Positions 1 to 7,702 are shown, counted from the stretch's first letter. The stretch: 22,813 nt of DNA from JBDRGD01 sp043818095 (GCA_043818095.1 JBDRGD010000072.1:1-22813); one strand, 5' to 3'. Translations and numbers: made by a program. Notes: generated by a model from the sequence alone, not told the origin.

Positions 1-52
1 GAAAAGAGAGCAGCCCGGCCCCGAATGCCGCCAGCACGGAAACATTATCCAT
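1..52 (-). CDS. ccdA: CcdA/DsbD-type cytochrome c biogenesis membrane protein (N-terminal fragment, cut by left edge)
   Basis: Only the first 17 codons are in the window; the gene continues beyond base 1. From the ATG at 52 the minus strand reads MDNVSVLAAFGAGLLSF. This is the typical start of the CcdA/DsbD transmembrane family (N-terminal helix leading to a SPCVLPL motif, which would lie just outside). Family members carry reducing equivalents across the membrane from thioredoxin to periplasmic or extracytoplasmic thiol partners and support cytochrome c maturation. No Shine-Dalgarno sequence precedes the ATG. Instead a -10-like TACAAT ends six bases upstream, so the message may be leaderless. 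The gene lies downstream of the DUF2680-like gene but is separated from it by a terminator, so it is probably its own unit. The call rests on 17 residues, and the rest of the protein must be seen to confirm it. Confidence 0.65.
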   Translation of the reverse strand, partial: MDNVSVLAAFGAGLLSF

Positions 53-58
53 ACTGCT

Positions 59-88
59 ATTGTATAATTTGTCCGCTGCCGAATTCCA
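59..88 (-). promoter_or_regulatory. Candidate promoter of the ccdA-like gene
   Basis: On the minus strand TTGGAA (rc of 83-88) lies 17 bases before TATACA (61-66), which overlaps TACAAT (59-64). TACAAT is followed by AGCAGT and then the ATG at 52. The start point would fall at or next to the ATG, giving a leaderless message. The -35 is only a partial match. Confidence 0.4.
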
Positions 89-90
89 AT

Positions 91-123
91 AAAAAAGGGG
101 AGAGAGGGGTCTCCTCTCTCCCC
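91..123 (-). terminator. Rho-independent terminator after the DUF2680-like gene
   Basis: The arms GGGGAGAGAG (97-106) and CTCTCTCCCC (114-123) pair perfectly over 10 bp around a 7-base loop. On the minus strand the stem is followed by six T residues (A run at 91-96). It sits 25 bases past the stop codon of the minus-strand gene ending at 149 and separates it from the ccdA-like gene. Confidence 0.85.
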
Positions 124-148
124 GGGCACACCGGCCTGTTCTGCCGGA

Positions 149-619
149 TTATTTGCCCCCGAAGTGTCCTCCCCTCATCTTGCCGCCGAAGCTGTGTCTG
201 CCGAAAGGTCCGGGCATGGGTACGTCCGGTCTGGCCTCCTGCCAGTCTTTAAACTCCGGCGGGACGGGCGGTCTTGTCTGCTGCCAGTCTCTCAGTTGCT
301 GCTGGTAAGCTCCCGCGTCAGGCCTTGCCTGGAGCCATGCCTTATACTGGTCTGCCTGTTCCTGGGTGATGGTGCCCTCGTCGACCTGCTTCTGCAGGCG
401 GGCGTCCAGGGCCTCGGCCTGCAGCTCGCTGCGGGCTTCGGTGAAGGCGTTTTCCAGGTCGGTCTGGTTAATGCCCAGCTTTTCCGCGACCCGGGCCATG
501 AGGGTTTTCGCGGGGCTGTCGGTAGCTGTCCCGGCCTGCGCCATGGCAACTCCTCCGATGCTGCCGCCGATGATGGTGACGAGCATAATGCCGATGATGA
601 TAAATTTCTTTTTGCCCAT
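149..619 (-). CDS. Small exported protein, DUF2680-like
   Basis: This 156-residue protein has an N-terminal signal peptide or anchor: a basic MGKKK, a hydrophobic stretch at about residues 6-24, and an AQA-type cleavage region near 27-29. The middle part (about 38-85) has the pattern seen in DUF2680 proteins: a helix with LGINQTDLENAF, followed by a charged helix and EGTITQEQADQYKAW. The tail is rich in Pro, Gly, Arg and His, including repeated PDAG/RPPVPPEF/RPDVPMPGP-like segments, and ends GGHFGGK. The protein probably acts outside the membrane; the biochemical role of the family is unknown. AAGAGGTAAT lies about nine bases before the ATG, and a strong terminator follows the stop. Paired ATCTTAA repeats upstream suggest control by an OmpR/PhoB-type regulator. 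The family assignment is from pattern recognition only. Confidence 0.7.
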   Translation of the reverse strand: MGKKKFIIIGIMLVTIIGGSIGGVAMAQAGTATDSPAKTLMARVAEKLGINQTDLENAFTEARSELQAEALDARLQKQVDEGTITQEQADQYKAWLQARPDAGAYQQQLRDWQQTRPPVPPEFKDWQEARPDVPMPGPFGRHSFGGKMRGGHFGGK

Positions 620-716
620 TTTCGTATTACCTCTTATACCTCTTGCGATATTTCAAACTGGTGAAATTCGCGGTGCGGTTTACCTCCTTTCTGGTAAAAA
701 GGATAACAAACGACTT

Positions 717-734
717 TTAAGATGTTATTAAGAT
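717..734 (-). promoter_or_regulatory. Tandem ATCTTAA repeats, candidate OmpR/PhoB-family operator
   Basis: TTAAGAT occurs at 717-723 and again at 728-734, exactly 11 bases apart (on the minus strand, ATCTTAA twice). One-helical-turn spacing of direct repeats is typical of winged-helix response-regulator dimers. On the minus strand the repeats are followed by TGTTATCCT, a possible extended -10, and then the 5' region of the DUF2680-like gene. The regulator itself is not identified. Confidence 0.4.
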
Positions 735-780
735 TTCGGGCATGAAATAAAAAAATCCGGGATTTTAGGGGAAAAGGCAG

Positions 781-813
781 GCAGCTACCGGCCCGCGTGG
801 TACCGGTAGCTGC
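781..813 (-). terminator. Hairpin terminator after the acyl-CoA dehydrogenase gene
   Basis: GCAGCTACCGG (781-791) and CCGGTAGCTGC (803-813) form a perfect 11-bp stem with an 11-base loop, about 30 bases past the stop of the minus-strand gene. The downstream T tract on the minus strand is short (CTGCCTTTT), so termination may be partial. Confidence 0.6.
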
Positions 814-843
814 AAAGTCGCTAACCTGGCTAAAAGTATCGGA

Positions 844-1995
844 CTAAGTGAAAGCGTTAATGCCCGTCATGTGCCTGCCGATAATCAGGCGGTGGACCTG
901 GGAGGTGCCTTCCAGGATGGTGCAGACACGCACGTCGCGCAGGTGGCGTTCCACGGGATAATCGTCGCAGTAGCCGTAAGAGCCGTGAATCTGGATGGCG
1001 TCATTGGCGGCTTTGAAGGCAATCTCGGAGGCGAAGAACTTCGCCATGGAGGTCTCGATGGTCGCCGGATTGCCGTTGTCTTTCATGGTCGCCGCCCGGT
1101 AGACCAGCAGGCGGGCTGCTTCCGTCTCCACCGTCATGTTGGCAATCATTTCCTGCACCAGCTGGTAGTTGCCGATGAGCTTGCCGAACTGCTTGCGGGT
1201 CTGGGCATAAGAGACCGAGGCGTCGATACAGGCCTGCGCCGAGCCGACGCAACGTGACGCCACGCCGAGGCGGGCGCTATCGAAAGCGGAGAGCGCCACG
1301 GACATGCCTTTCCCCACCGGGCCCAGCATGTTTTCCCCGGGGATGACGCAGTCTTCAAATACCAGCTCCGCCGTGTTGGAGGCGCGCACGCCCATCTTGT
1401 TGTGCAGGTCCTTGGAGGAGAATCCCGGCGTGTCCCTGTCCACGAGAAAAGCGGTCAGGCCCTTACCGCCGAGGCTTTTGTCCGTCTGGGCGATGATAAC
1501 GGCGACTTCCGCCACGCCGCCGTTGGTAATCCACATCTTGCTGCCGTTCAGGACCCACTCGTTTCCTTTCTTGGTGGCGGTCGTCTCGATCGCGGAGACG
1601 TCGCTGCCGACGTTAGGTTCCGTCGTTCCGAAACAGCCGAGGGCACCGCTGGTGAGGCGCGGCAGGTATTTCTTCTTCTGCTCCTCGCTGCCCCAGCCCA
1701 GGATGCTCTTGCAGGCCAGGGAGATGTGGGCGGAGAGGATAACCGCCACGCTGTGGTCCGCGCGCGCCAGCTCTTCCAGCATTACGCAGTATGACACGTA
1801 GTCGGCGTCGCCGCCGCCGTACTCACCGGGGATATTGAGCCCGTTGAGCCCCATTTCCGCCATCTTCTGCACCAGGTCCGCCGGGAAGTGCTCGTTCCGG
1901 CTGTTATCCCGCGCCACAGGCACGATTTCCTTCTCCGCAAAATCTCGCACCATGTTGCGTACCATGATTTGCTCTTCAGAAAGCTCGAAGTTCAT
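844..1995 (-). CDS. Acyl-CoA dehydrogenase
   Basis: This 383-residue flavoenzyme has the normal length for short/medium-chain acyl-CoA dehydrogenases. They oxidise acyl-CoA to trans-2-enoyl-CoA and pass electrons to electron-transfer flavoprotein. The N-terminal helical domain begins MNFELSEEQIMVRNMVRDFA. The middle beta domain has the FAD/substrate signature CFGTTEPNVGSD and the WITNGG segment. The C-terminal domain has RKQFGKLIGNYQ, QIHGSYGY and ILEGTSQVHRLIIGR, whose Glu sits where the catalytic base of SCAD/butyryl-CoA dehydrogenases lies. An upstream in-frame ATG at 2043 is possible, but the ATG at 1995 is preferred because AAGGGGGTAA lies about 11 bases before it and the family pattern starts there. 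Substrate chain length cannot be read from sequence. No ETF or other beta-oxidation gene is adjacent. Confidence 0.93.
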   Translation of the reverse strand: MNFELSEEQIMVRNMVRDFAEKEIVPVARDNSRNEHFPADLVQKMAEMGLNGLNIPGEYGGGDADYVSYCVMLEELARADHSVAVILSAHISLACKSILGWGSEEQKKKYLPRLTSGALGCFGTTEPNVGSDVSAIETTATKKGNEWVLNGSKMWITNGGVAEVAVIIAQTDKSLGGKGLTAFLVDRDTPGFSSKDLHNKMGVRASNTAELVFEDCVIPGENMLGPVGKGMSVALSAFDSARLGVASRCVGSAQACIDASVSYAQTRKQFGKLIGNYQLVQEMIANMTVETEAARLLVYRAATMKDNGNPATIETSMAKFFASEIAFKAANDAIQIHGSYGYCDDYPVERHLRDVRVCTILEGTSQVHRLIIGRHMTGINAFT

Positions 1996-2032
1996 CGTCG
2001 GATTACCCCCTTTTTCCTTAAATAGTCCCGAA

Positions 2033-2067
2033 GCACCGGTCACGGCGGGCAGCCGGTCTGCCGGTGC
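2033..2067 (-). other. Hairpin in the leader of the acyl-CoA dehydrogenase message
   Basis: GCACCGG (2033-2039) and CCGGTGC (2061-2067) can pair with a 21-base interior. The hairpin falls between the predicted start of transcription near 2138 and the coding start at 1995. No known riboswitch was recognised. Confidence 0.3.
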
Positions 2068-2144
2068 GATAATAGTTGGAAATCGATAGGTCGGTGGTCT
2101 GATGCAGCGGAAAGTTGCCGGTCATCATCGATTTGCGCCGAGAA

Positions 2145-2173
2145 ATTTTAGCATGTTGCCCTGCTGAAAGCAA
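2145..2173 (-). promoter_or_regulatory. Candidate promoter of the acyl-CoA dehydrogenase gene
   Basis: On the minus strand TTGCTT (rc of 2168-2173) and TAAAAT (rc of 2145-2150) are separated by 17 bases. This would start transcription near 2138 and give a leader of roughly 140 bases. The divergent plus-strand surface-protein gene starts at 2283; its own promoter is less clear. Confidence 0.5.
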
Positions 2174-2282
2174 ATTAAAAAAAAGTGAGGGTTAGCACCA
2201 TGCCGAAAACAAGGATAAAGCCCTGTTAACGGCACGCCTGCCGACGTAATCTGGAGTTACGCGGCGCGGAAATAGGTTAACA

Positions 2283-5200
2283 GTGAGCAGGCAGAGATAT
2301 TACGTATTTCTGGCCCTGGTCCCCCTTATGGTACTTGTGGGGGGCTTAGGTGCCCTTCCCCAGGGCTCCCTCATGTCCGGCGTATCAATGCCGGCATATG
2401 CCGCCGGATCGGCGGAAAATCTCCCTGACCTGACGGTCACCGCCCTGACGTGGTCGCCGGAAGAACCGGGTATCGGGACGGAAGTCACTTTCACCGCGAC
2501 CGTCCGTAACCGGGGCAGCGGGGCGAGCGGGGCGACCGTGCTGGAAGGCTACCTGGACGATGGTCTCCTGCTCACTTTGCCGCTGAAGGCGCTGCCTCCC
2601 GGCGCGACCGCCACGGAGAAATTCAGATGGAAAGCGGCGGCGGGCGACCATGCCGTCAGGATAGTGCTGGACGGCAGCCAGGCGGTGCCGGAGAGCGACG
2701 AAGACAACAACACGGGCACCTACGCCCTTTCCGTGCTGGCGCCGGACCTCATCGTTTCCGGCATCGACTGGTCCCCCGCGGAGTCTTCGGTGGGCGGGCG
2801 GGTCGATTTCACGGTCACGGTGCAGAACCAGGGCAGTCTTGCGGCGAGGCTTTCGCGTGTCTATTTTTCCATAGACGGCGCTTCCCGCGGCTATTGCGAG
2901 ATAAGTCGCGTGCCGGCCGGGGCGACCGCGAACGTTACCTTCAGTTGGGTCGCCCTTGTGGGGAGCCACTCCCTTACCGCGATTGCCGACGGCTTCGGGC
3001 AGGTTGCGGAAAGCGACGAATCGAACAACACCGGCACCGCGGCCTACACCACGCTGGCACCGGACTTCATCGTCGATGCGATTACCTGGTCCCCGGCGGA
3101 ACCCGAGGAAGGGGACGAGGTGACCGTGACGGTGAAGCTGAAGAACCAGGGCGGCGGTAACGCCCTGGCGTCCCACGTCTCTTATTATCTCGACGACCAG
3201 TTTTACGCAAACGAATATGTTGCCCCGCTACGGGCCGGTGCCACCAGTACGCGTACCCTGACCCTGGATGCGGCGGCAAGGCCGCAGGTTATCCGGGTAA
3301 TTGCCGACGCCGCTAAAGAGGTGGCCGAAATCGATGAAACGAATAATGAGAAAACGGCCGCTCTGCCTTCTCTGGCGCCGGATCTGGCGGTATCAAGCAT
3401 AAGCTGGTCACCGGAAACACCGCTGGCGGCGCACCACGTGACTTTTACAGTTACGGTGATAAACCGCGGAAAATGGCTGTCAACTCCTTCCCTCCTCCAT
3501 TTCTTTATCGACGAGGAAATGCGCACCGTGCATATCGGGGATTTAGAGGCGGGAGCCAGCGAAAACGCCACTTTTGCCTGGACGGCGCTGAAGGGGACAC
3601 ACACTCTCCGGGCGGTGGCGGACGGCGGCGACTATGTCGTGGAAAGCAACGAAGCCAATAACACGACCTCGGTGAAACTTGTGTCTGCCGAGCTTGCCGC
3701 GGCGGACCTGCGCGTGAGCGGAATCAGCTGGTCTCCGCCGAGCCCGGCCGTCGGGGATGAGGTAACCTTCATCGTCTCTGTCCGGAACCAGGGCAGCGGA
3801 CAGTCCGCCTGGACCAATCTCGATTTTTCGCTCGACAGCGGCTTCCATGACACTGCTTTGCTGAGTCCCATAGTGCCCGGCGGGGAGGGCAGCGTGATGT
3901 TCATCTGGAAAGCGCAGCCGGGGAAACAGCGCGTAACCGCTGTGGCCGATACCGAGGAGAGGCTGGCGGAAAGCAACGAGGACAATAACACCGGGACGGT
4001 GGATATTTCCGTGGCCGCGCCGGACCTGGCCATCACGGACCTCAGATGGGAACCGGCAGACCCTGCCCCCGGAGATGAAGTCAGCCTGACCGTGACCATC
4101 AGCAACCGGGGCAGCTACCGCGCGGCGCCGTCCTACGGCAGCTATTTCCTGGACGATGCCCCCCGGGGGCGTCACTATATCGAGGCCCTGGTCCCCGGGG
4201 CGGAGGTTACCCGGATTTTCTCCTGGACGGCACCGCCCGGCCCCGCGGTCTTCCGGTCGGTCCTGGATGCCGAGGAGAGCATCACCGAACTCGACGAGGA
4301 AAATAACGTCGTGGTGGTACGCTTCCCCGGCTATGATTTGCTTATCGATGACGTGAGCTGGTCGCCGAAAGAACCGGAGGAGGGGACCCGCGTGGTCTTT
4401 CGCGTCCGCGTGGGGAACGGGGGGCAGGGTGATTCCCCGCCGTCAGTGCTTTCGTTTTACCTCGGCGACACCCTGGCGGACAGCCGGAAGCTGCCGGCGC
4501 TCGTTCCCGGGGGGCAAGTTGCCGTGGAGTTTTCCTGGAATGCGGTGCCGGGGGTACATCAAGCCCGCGCGGTGGTGAACGGCGATACGCCGTATTTCGA
4601 GCGTGACTTGGCCGATAATACCAGGACGGTAGCGCTGCTGGCGAACGCGGCGCCCGCAGAGGTTGTTTCCACAGAGAGCCCCGCCGTGACGGTGGAAGAC
4701 AATAAAGAAGCGGCTTTGCCTATCGAACCGGGGGTCATCTTCGAGGTGGAGAACGATAAAGTAGTGGTAGGACAGGATGTTGTCCTGCGGCTGTACCTGC
4801 AGAACCCTTCGCCGGAGGTGCTGATGCTGGTGGAGGTGGCCCTGGACGTGCCCCTGGCGCTGGGCAGTCCCGCCGCGCCGTTCCTCAGGGACGGGAACGG
4901 ACAATTCCGGACAACCCTGAAGCTGGAGCCGGGGGAGGTCCGTGCGGAAGAAGTCTATCTTACCGCCATCCAGTCGGGCGTTTATCAGGTGAACGGGAAG
5001 ATACTCGCTTACTTCACCGGGGAGAAGTCCGGGGCGCAGCCGCAGGAGATTTCCCTGCCGGTCATCGTTGCGGGAGGTATGCTGGATAAAGCTGCGAGTA
5101 TGCTTACCGGCCTGCTGCCGGATAAAGCCGCCAACTTCCTCATCGGCCTGCTGCCGGACCAACTGGAACAATACGGGAAATTCCTCCCTTGGGGTGGCGG

Positions 5201-5309
5201 CCTGCTCGTGGCAGTAATCGTTTTCCTGCTTGTCCGCACGGTGCGCCGTCGGAATACAAAGGACGGCGCGGAACCCGGTGGGGAGGCGGGCGCGGTAAAG
5301 CCGGCCTAA
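2283..5309 (+). CDS. Large cell-surface protein with seven CARDB-type repeats and a C-terminal membrane anchor
   Basis: This 1008-residue protein has a signal sequence (about residues 5-40, ending in AYAAG). Seven tandem modules of about 105 residues follow, starting near residues 48, 154, 260, 366, 475, 580 and 684. Each opens with a PDLxVxxIxWSPxxPxxG pattern, carries VTVxNxG in the middle and most end in ESDEDNNT-like motifs. This is the CARDB (cell-adhesion-related, Ig-like beta-sandwich) pattern. A further beta-rich domain spans about 815-930. It is followed by a short duplicated LLPDKAA segment (about 935-960), a transmembrane helix near 970-985 and a basic RTVRRR stop-transfer sequence. 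The modules should therefore lie outside the cell with the tail inside. The start is a GTG with a weak AGG upstream. It converges on the kinase gene with seven bases between stops. Ligand and function are unknown; adhesion or envelope organisation is inference. Confidence 0.88.
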   Translation: MSRQRYYVFLALVPLMVLVGGLGALPQGSLMSGVSMPAYAAGSAENLPDLTVTALTWSPEEPGIGTEVTFTATVRNRGSGASGATVLEGYLDDGLLLTLPLKALPPGATATEKFRWKAAAGDHAVRIVLDGSQAVPESDEDNNTGTYALSVLAPDLIVSGIDWSPAESSVGGRVDFTVTVQNQGSLAARLSRVYFSIDGASRGYCEISRVPAGATANVTFSWVALVGSHSLTAIADGFGQVAESDESNNTGTAAYTTLAPDFIVDAITWSPAEPEEGDEVTVTVKLKNQGGGNALASHVSYYLDDQFYANEYVAPLRAGATSTRTLTLDAAARPQVIRVIADAAKEVAEIDETNNEKTAALPSLAPDLAVSSISWSPETPLAAHHVTFTVTVINRGKWLSTPSLLHFFIDEEMRTVHIGDLEAGASENATFAWTALKGTHTLRAVADGGDYVVESNEANNTTSVKLVSAELAAADLRVSGISWSPPSPAVGDEVTFIVSVRNQGSGQSAWTNLDFSLDSGFHDTALLSPIVPGGEGSVMFIWKAQPGKQRVTAVADTEERLAESNEDNNTGTVDISVAAPDLAITDLRWEPADPAPGDEVSLTVTISNRGSYRAAPSYGSYFLDDAPRGRHYIEALVPGAEVTRIFSWTAPPGPAVFRSVLDAEESITELDEENNVVVVRFPGYDLLIDDVSWSPKEPEEGTRVVFRVRVGNGGQGDSPPSVLSFYLGDTLADSRKLPALVPGGQVAVEFSWNAVPGVHQARAVVNGDTPYFERDLADNTRTVALLANAAPAEVVSTESPAVTVEDNKEAALPIEPGVIFEVENDKVVVGQDVVLRLYLQNPSPEVLMLVEVALDVPLALGSPAAPFLRDGNGQFRTTLKLEPGEVRAEEVYLTAIQSGVYQVNGKILAYFTGEKSGAQPQEISLPVIVAGGMLDKAASMLTGLLPDKAANFLIGLLPDQLEQYGKFLPWGGGLLVAVIVFLLVRTVRRRNTKDGAEPGGEAGAVKPA

Positions 5310-5311
5310 AG

Positions 5312-5337
5312 CCGGATTAAGATTCCGGTGAATCCGG
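5312..5337. terminator. Weak hairpin between the converging surface-protein and kinase genes
   Basis: CCGGATT (5312-5318) and AATCCGG (5331-5337) can pair. The site covers the seven-base gap between the two stops and the last codons of the kinase. There is no T tract on either strand, so it is at best a weak bidirectional terminator. Confidence 0.25.
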
Positions 5338-7089
5338 GGCGGACAGGGGCAGGCGGAAGCGGAAGGTGGCGCCTTTGCCTTCCTCGCTGATGGCCTGGAT
5401 GTCCCCGCCGTGGGCTTCGACGATATGCCGGGCAATCGCCAGGCCCAGCCCGGTGCCGCTTCCCGAGCGGGCTTTGTCCGCCTTATAGAAGCGCTCGAAG
5501 ACATGGGGCAGGTCCTCCGGGGAAATTCCCATACCGCTGTCCGTCACCTGCACGGCGGCCGTGTCCCCGGCGAGCTCCGTGCTGACCGTGATTCTGCCGC
5601 CGTCAGGCGTGAACTTGATGGCATTGTGCAGCAGGTTGGTGAGCACCTGGCAGAGCCGGTCCCGGTCCGCGGGAACGGGCGGCAAATCCGCGGCGGGTTC
5701 CTGGTTCAGCGAAATACCCTTCCTCTCCGCCTGGGGGCTCAGGTCGGCAATGACCTGCCCGGCAAGCCGGTTAAGGTCCACGGGTGCCCTTTTCAGCGCC
5801 ACGCCGCCGGTCTCGATGCGGGAAAGCTCCGTCAGCTCGGCGACCATCTGCGTCAGGCGGTCGATTTCCCCGTTAATCCTGCCCAAGAAATCCATGGCGG
5901 CGGCGCGGTCGTCGAGGGCGCCGCTCTGTAAAGTTTCGACCATGGCTTTCAGGCTGGCCAGCGGCGTCCGGAACTCGTGGGAAATGTTGCCGACCATCTC
6001 TCGCCGCATGGTCTGCAAAGTGCGCATCTCGGTGAGGTCCTGGAAGAGGAGGAGGACGCCGCCGGGCTGTCCGGGAGCGCCGGGGATAGCGAACGTTCGG
6101 AGGAAACGCTGGGAGAGGCTGGCTTCAAAGTGGGCGGCCTGCGGCTCACGGGATTGCAGGCACCGGCGCCGCAGTTCTTCAATCTCGTGGTCGCGCACCA
6201 CCTCGATAACCGGTCGTGAGATCATCGCGGCCGCGCTGAATTTGAAGAAACGCTCAGCCGCCTTGTTCGCCAGGGTAACGTTACCATCGCTGTCCGTCAT
6301 GATGATGCCGTCCGTCATGTTGTCCAGTATGCTGGCCAGCTTCGCCCGGTCAGTATTGATGGTATCTACCATTTCCTGGAGGTTGCCCGTCATGTTGCGG
6401 AAAGCCTGGGCGAGCTGACCGGCCTCGTCGCTGCTGCGGATGGGAATCCGGGGATTCAGGTCACCGGAGGTCAGGTGCTGCGCCGCGCCGGTAAGCTCCC
6501 GGAGGGATTGTGTGGTGGTACGGGTAACCAGCCAGGCTGCCAGGATGGCGAGAATCCCGGCGACGGAGATTGACGCGACCACCGTCCCGGTAAGCAGATT
6601 GGCGAAGTTTTCCAGATAGACCAGCGGCAGGGCCACACGGGCTATGCCTAAAACTACGCCGCCGTCGTTGATGCTGACCGCAACGTACATCATCCTCTGC
6701 TTCAGCGTGGTGCTGTAACGGGTGCTCTCTCCGTAACCGGCAGCTAAGGCACCCCTGACCTCGGGACGGCCAAGGTGGTTTTCCATGACGGCGGGATTTT
6801 CCTGGGAATCAGCAATAACGGTGCCGTCAACGGCAATGATGGTAATCCTGGCGCTGATTTCCTGACCGAGCTCCTGTGAAAGAGATTGAAGCTCCGTCTG
6901 GTCCGGGCCGGCAAGGTGGGGACGGGCCGTGGCGGCCAGAATCCGGGCTTCGCTCGAAAGCTGGTCATGCAGGTTCCGCATCTGCATGTCGTGGAAGGAG
7001 CGGATAAGGAAGGTTCCCAGCGCGCCCATGCAGACCAGGACGACGATGACCAACCAGATGGTAATACGACCCTGAATACTGCGAAACAT
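5317..7089 (-). CDS. Sensor histidine kinase, PhoR/WalK/ResE type (HAMP-PAS-HisKA-HATPase), orphan
   Basis: The layout is transmembrane helix 1 (about 11-31), an extracytoplasmic sensor region (about 32-160), transmembrane helix 2 (about 167-190), HAMP (about 190-245) and PAS (about 250-350). HisKA follows with GNISHEFRTPLASLK (phosphoacceptor His near 371), then HATPase_c with NLLHNAIKFTPDGG (N box), DSGMGIS (G1), FERFYKAD (F box) and GTGLGLAIARHIVEAHGG (G2). All catalytic elements are present, so it should autophosphorylate and act on an OmpR-family regulator. No response-regulator gene lies next to it, and it has its own promoter, so it is an orphan here. The ATG at 7089 is chosen because GGAGG lies just before it; a TTG directly upstream at 7092 would be too close to that site. 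The signal sensed cannot be told. Confidence 0.95.
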   Translation of the reverse strand: MFRSIQGRITIWLVIVVLVCMGALGTFLIRSFHDMQMRNLHDQLSSEARILAATARPHLAGPDQTELQSLSQELGQEISARITIIAVDGTVIADSQENPAVMENHLGRPEVRGALAAGYGESTRYSTTLKQRMMYVAVSINDGGVVLGIARVALPLVYLENFANLLTGTVVASISVAGILAILAAWLVTRTTTQSLRELTGAAQHLTSGDLNPRIPIRSSDEAGQLAQAFRNMTGNLQEMVDTINTDRAKLASILDNMTDGIIMTDSDGNVTLANKAAERFFKFSAAAMISRPVIEVVRDHEIEELRRRCLQSREPQAAHFEASLSQRFLRTFAIPGAPGQPGGVLLLFQDLTEMRTLQTMRREMVGNISHEFRTPLASLKAMVETLQSGALDDRAAAMDFLGRINGEIDRLTQMVAELTELSRIETGGVALKRAPVDLNRLAGQVIADLSPQAERKGISLNQEPAADLPPVPADRDRLCQVLTNLLHNAIKFTPDGGRITVSTELAGDTAAVQVTDSGMGISPEDLPHVFERFYKADKARSGSGTGLGLAIARHIVEAHGGDIQAISEEGKGATFRFRLPLSAPDSPES

Positions 7090-7141
7090 CAACCCTCCGG
7101 CCTGCCGCCGCCGTCTCCTGCGGTCACCGATTGATGTATTC

Positions 7142-7170
7142 AGTATAGAACACCGCTGGCGTGGCGTAAA
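7142..7170 (-). promoter_or_regulatory. Candidate promoter of the histidine kinase gene
   Basis: On the minus strand TTTACG (rc of 7165-7170) lies 17 bases before TATACT (rc of 7142-7147). Transcription would start near 7135, about 45 bases before the ATG at 7089, making the kinase gene independent of the methyltransferase gene upstream. Confidence 0.5.
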
Positions 7171-7194
7171 CCGTGGGGAGAATGTCCGGATGCG

Positions 7195-7665
7195 TCAGTC
7201 TTCCCGGGGCTGCCACCGGGCCGGAATGCGGCAGATGCGGTTGGTGCCCAGAAAGACCCAGCGGTGGCCGGGATACAGCCACGCCCAGGGATAGATGGGC
7301 AGGGGGGTGATGATAAAAACATTCTCGGCGACGCGGTGCAGCTCGCTGAGGGCGGCATCCGGGTCGGGTACGTGCTCGAGGACGTGGGAGGCATAGACCG
7401 CGCCGAACTGCTTGTCCTGGAACATGTCCAGGTGCTGGATGTCGCCCTGAACGAAACGGGGGGCTGGCCGGGGCACGATATCCAGGTTGACATCGCTCAT
7501 TTCCGTGAAAGAGGCCTTGCAGCCGGCGTTGAGCAGGGGCTTGTTCGCCGCCCGGGCGGCGTTTCGGGCTTCACGGAAAACCAGCCCGTTATAACCGACC
7601 GCCGCCAAAATTACACCGAGAACATGGAGGATTCTGGTTTTTATGGTCCGGCGTGGGTGCCTCAT
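7195..7665 (-). CDS. Class I SAM-dependent methyltransferase (type 11-like) with N-terminal hydrophobic segment
   Basis: The predicted protein has 156 residues. A basic N terminus and one hydrophobic stretch (about 12-27, HVLGVILAAVGYNGLVF) precede a compact Rossmann methyltransferase core. Visible are a degenerate motif I (LLNAGCKAS), the post-strand-2 acidic DVNLDI, GDIQHLDMFQDKQFGAVYASHVLEHVPDP (strand 4 and the EHV/xPD signature), and NVFIITPLPI. This resembles small type 11 methyltransferases that act on lipids, sugars or quinones; the substrate is unknown. At 156 residues it lacks much of the usual C-terminal part. An in-frame ATG at 7698 exists but lies at or before the predicted transcription start. 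The ATG at 7665, with GGAAGGAA about 11 bases upstream, is therefore preferred. Confidence 0.72.
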   Translation of the reverse strand: MRHPRRTIKTRILHVLGVILAAVGYNGLVFREARNAARAANKPLLNAGCKASFTEMSDVNLDIVPRPAPRFVQGDIQHLDMFQDKQFGAVYASHVLEHVPDPDAALSELHRVAENVFIITPLPIYPWAWLYPGHRWVFLGTNRICRIPARWQPRED

Positions 7666-7702
7666 TATTTCCGGGGTTCCTTCCGTGGTACTGTGCATTG
7701 AT

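Noticed and set aside
629..656. Possible leader peptide starting at TTG before the DUF2680-like gene
   Set aside because: The frame has only nine codons, and its TTG is about 25 bases from the nearest strong ribosome site, too far for normal initiation.
4443..5504. Minus-strand open frame across the end of the surface-protein gene and the end of the kinase gene
   Set aside because: It overlaps two well-supported genes in other frames and has no recognisable product.
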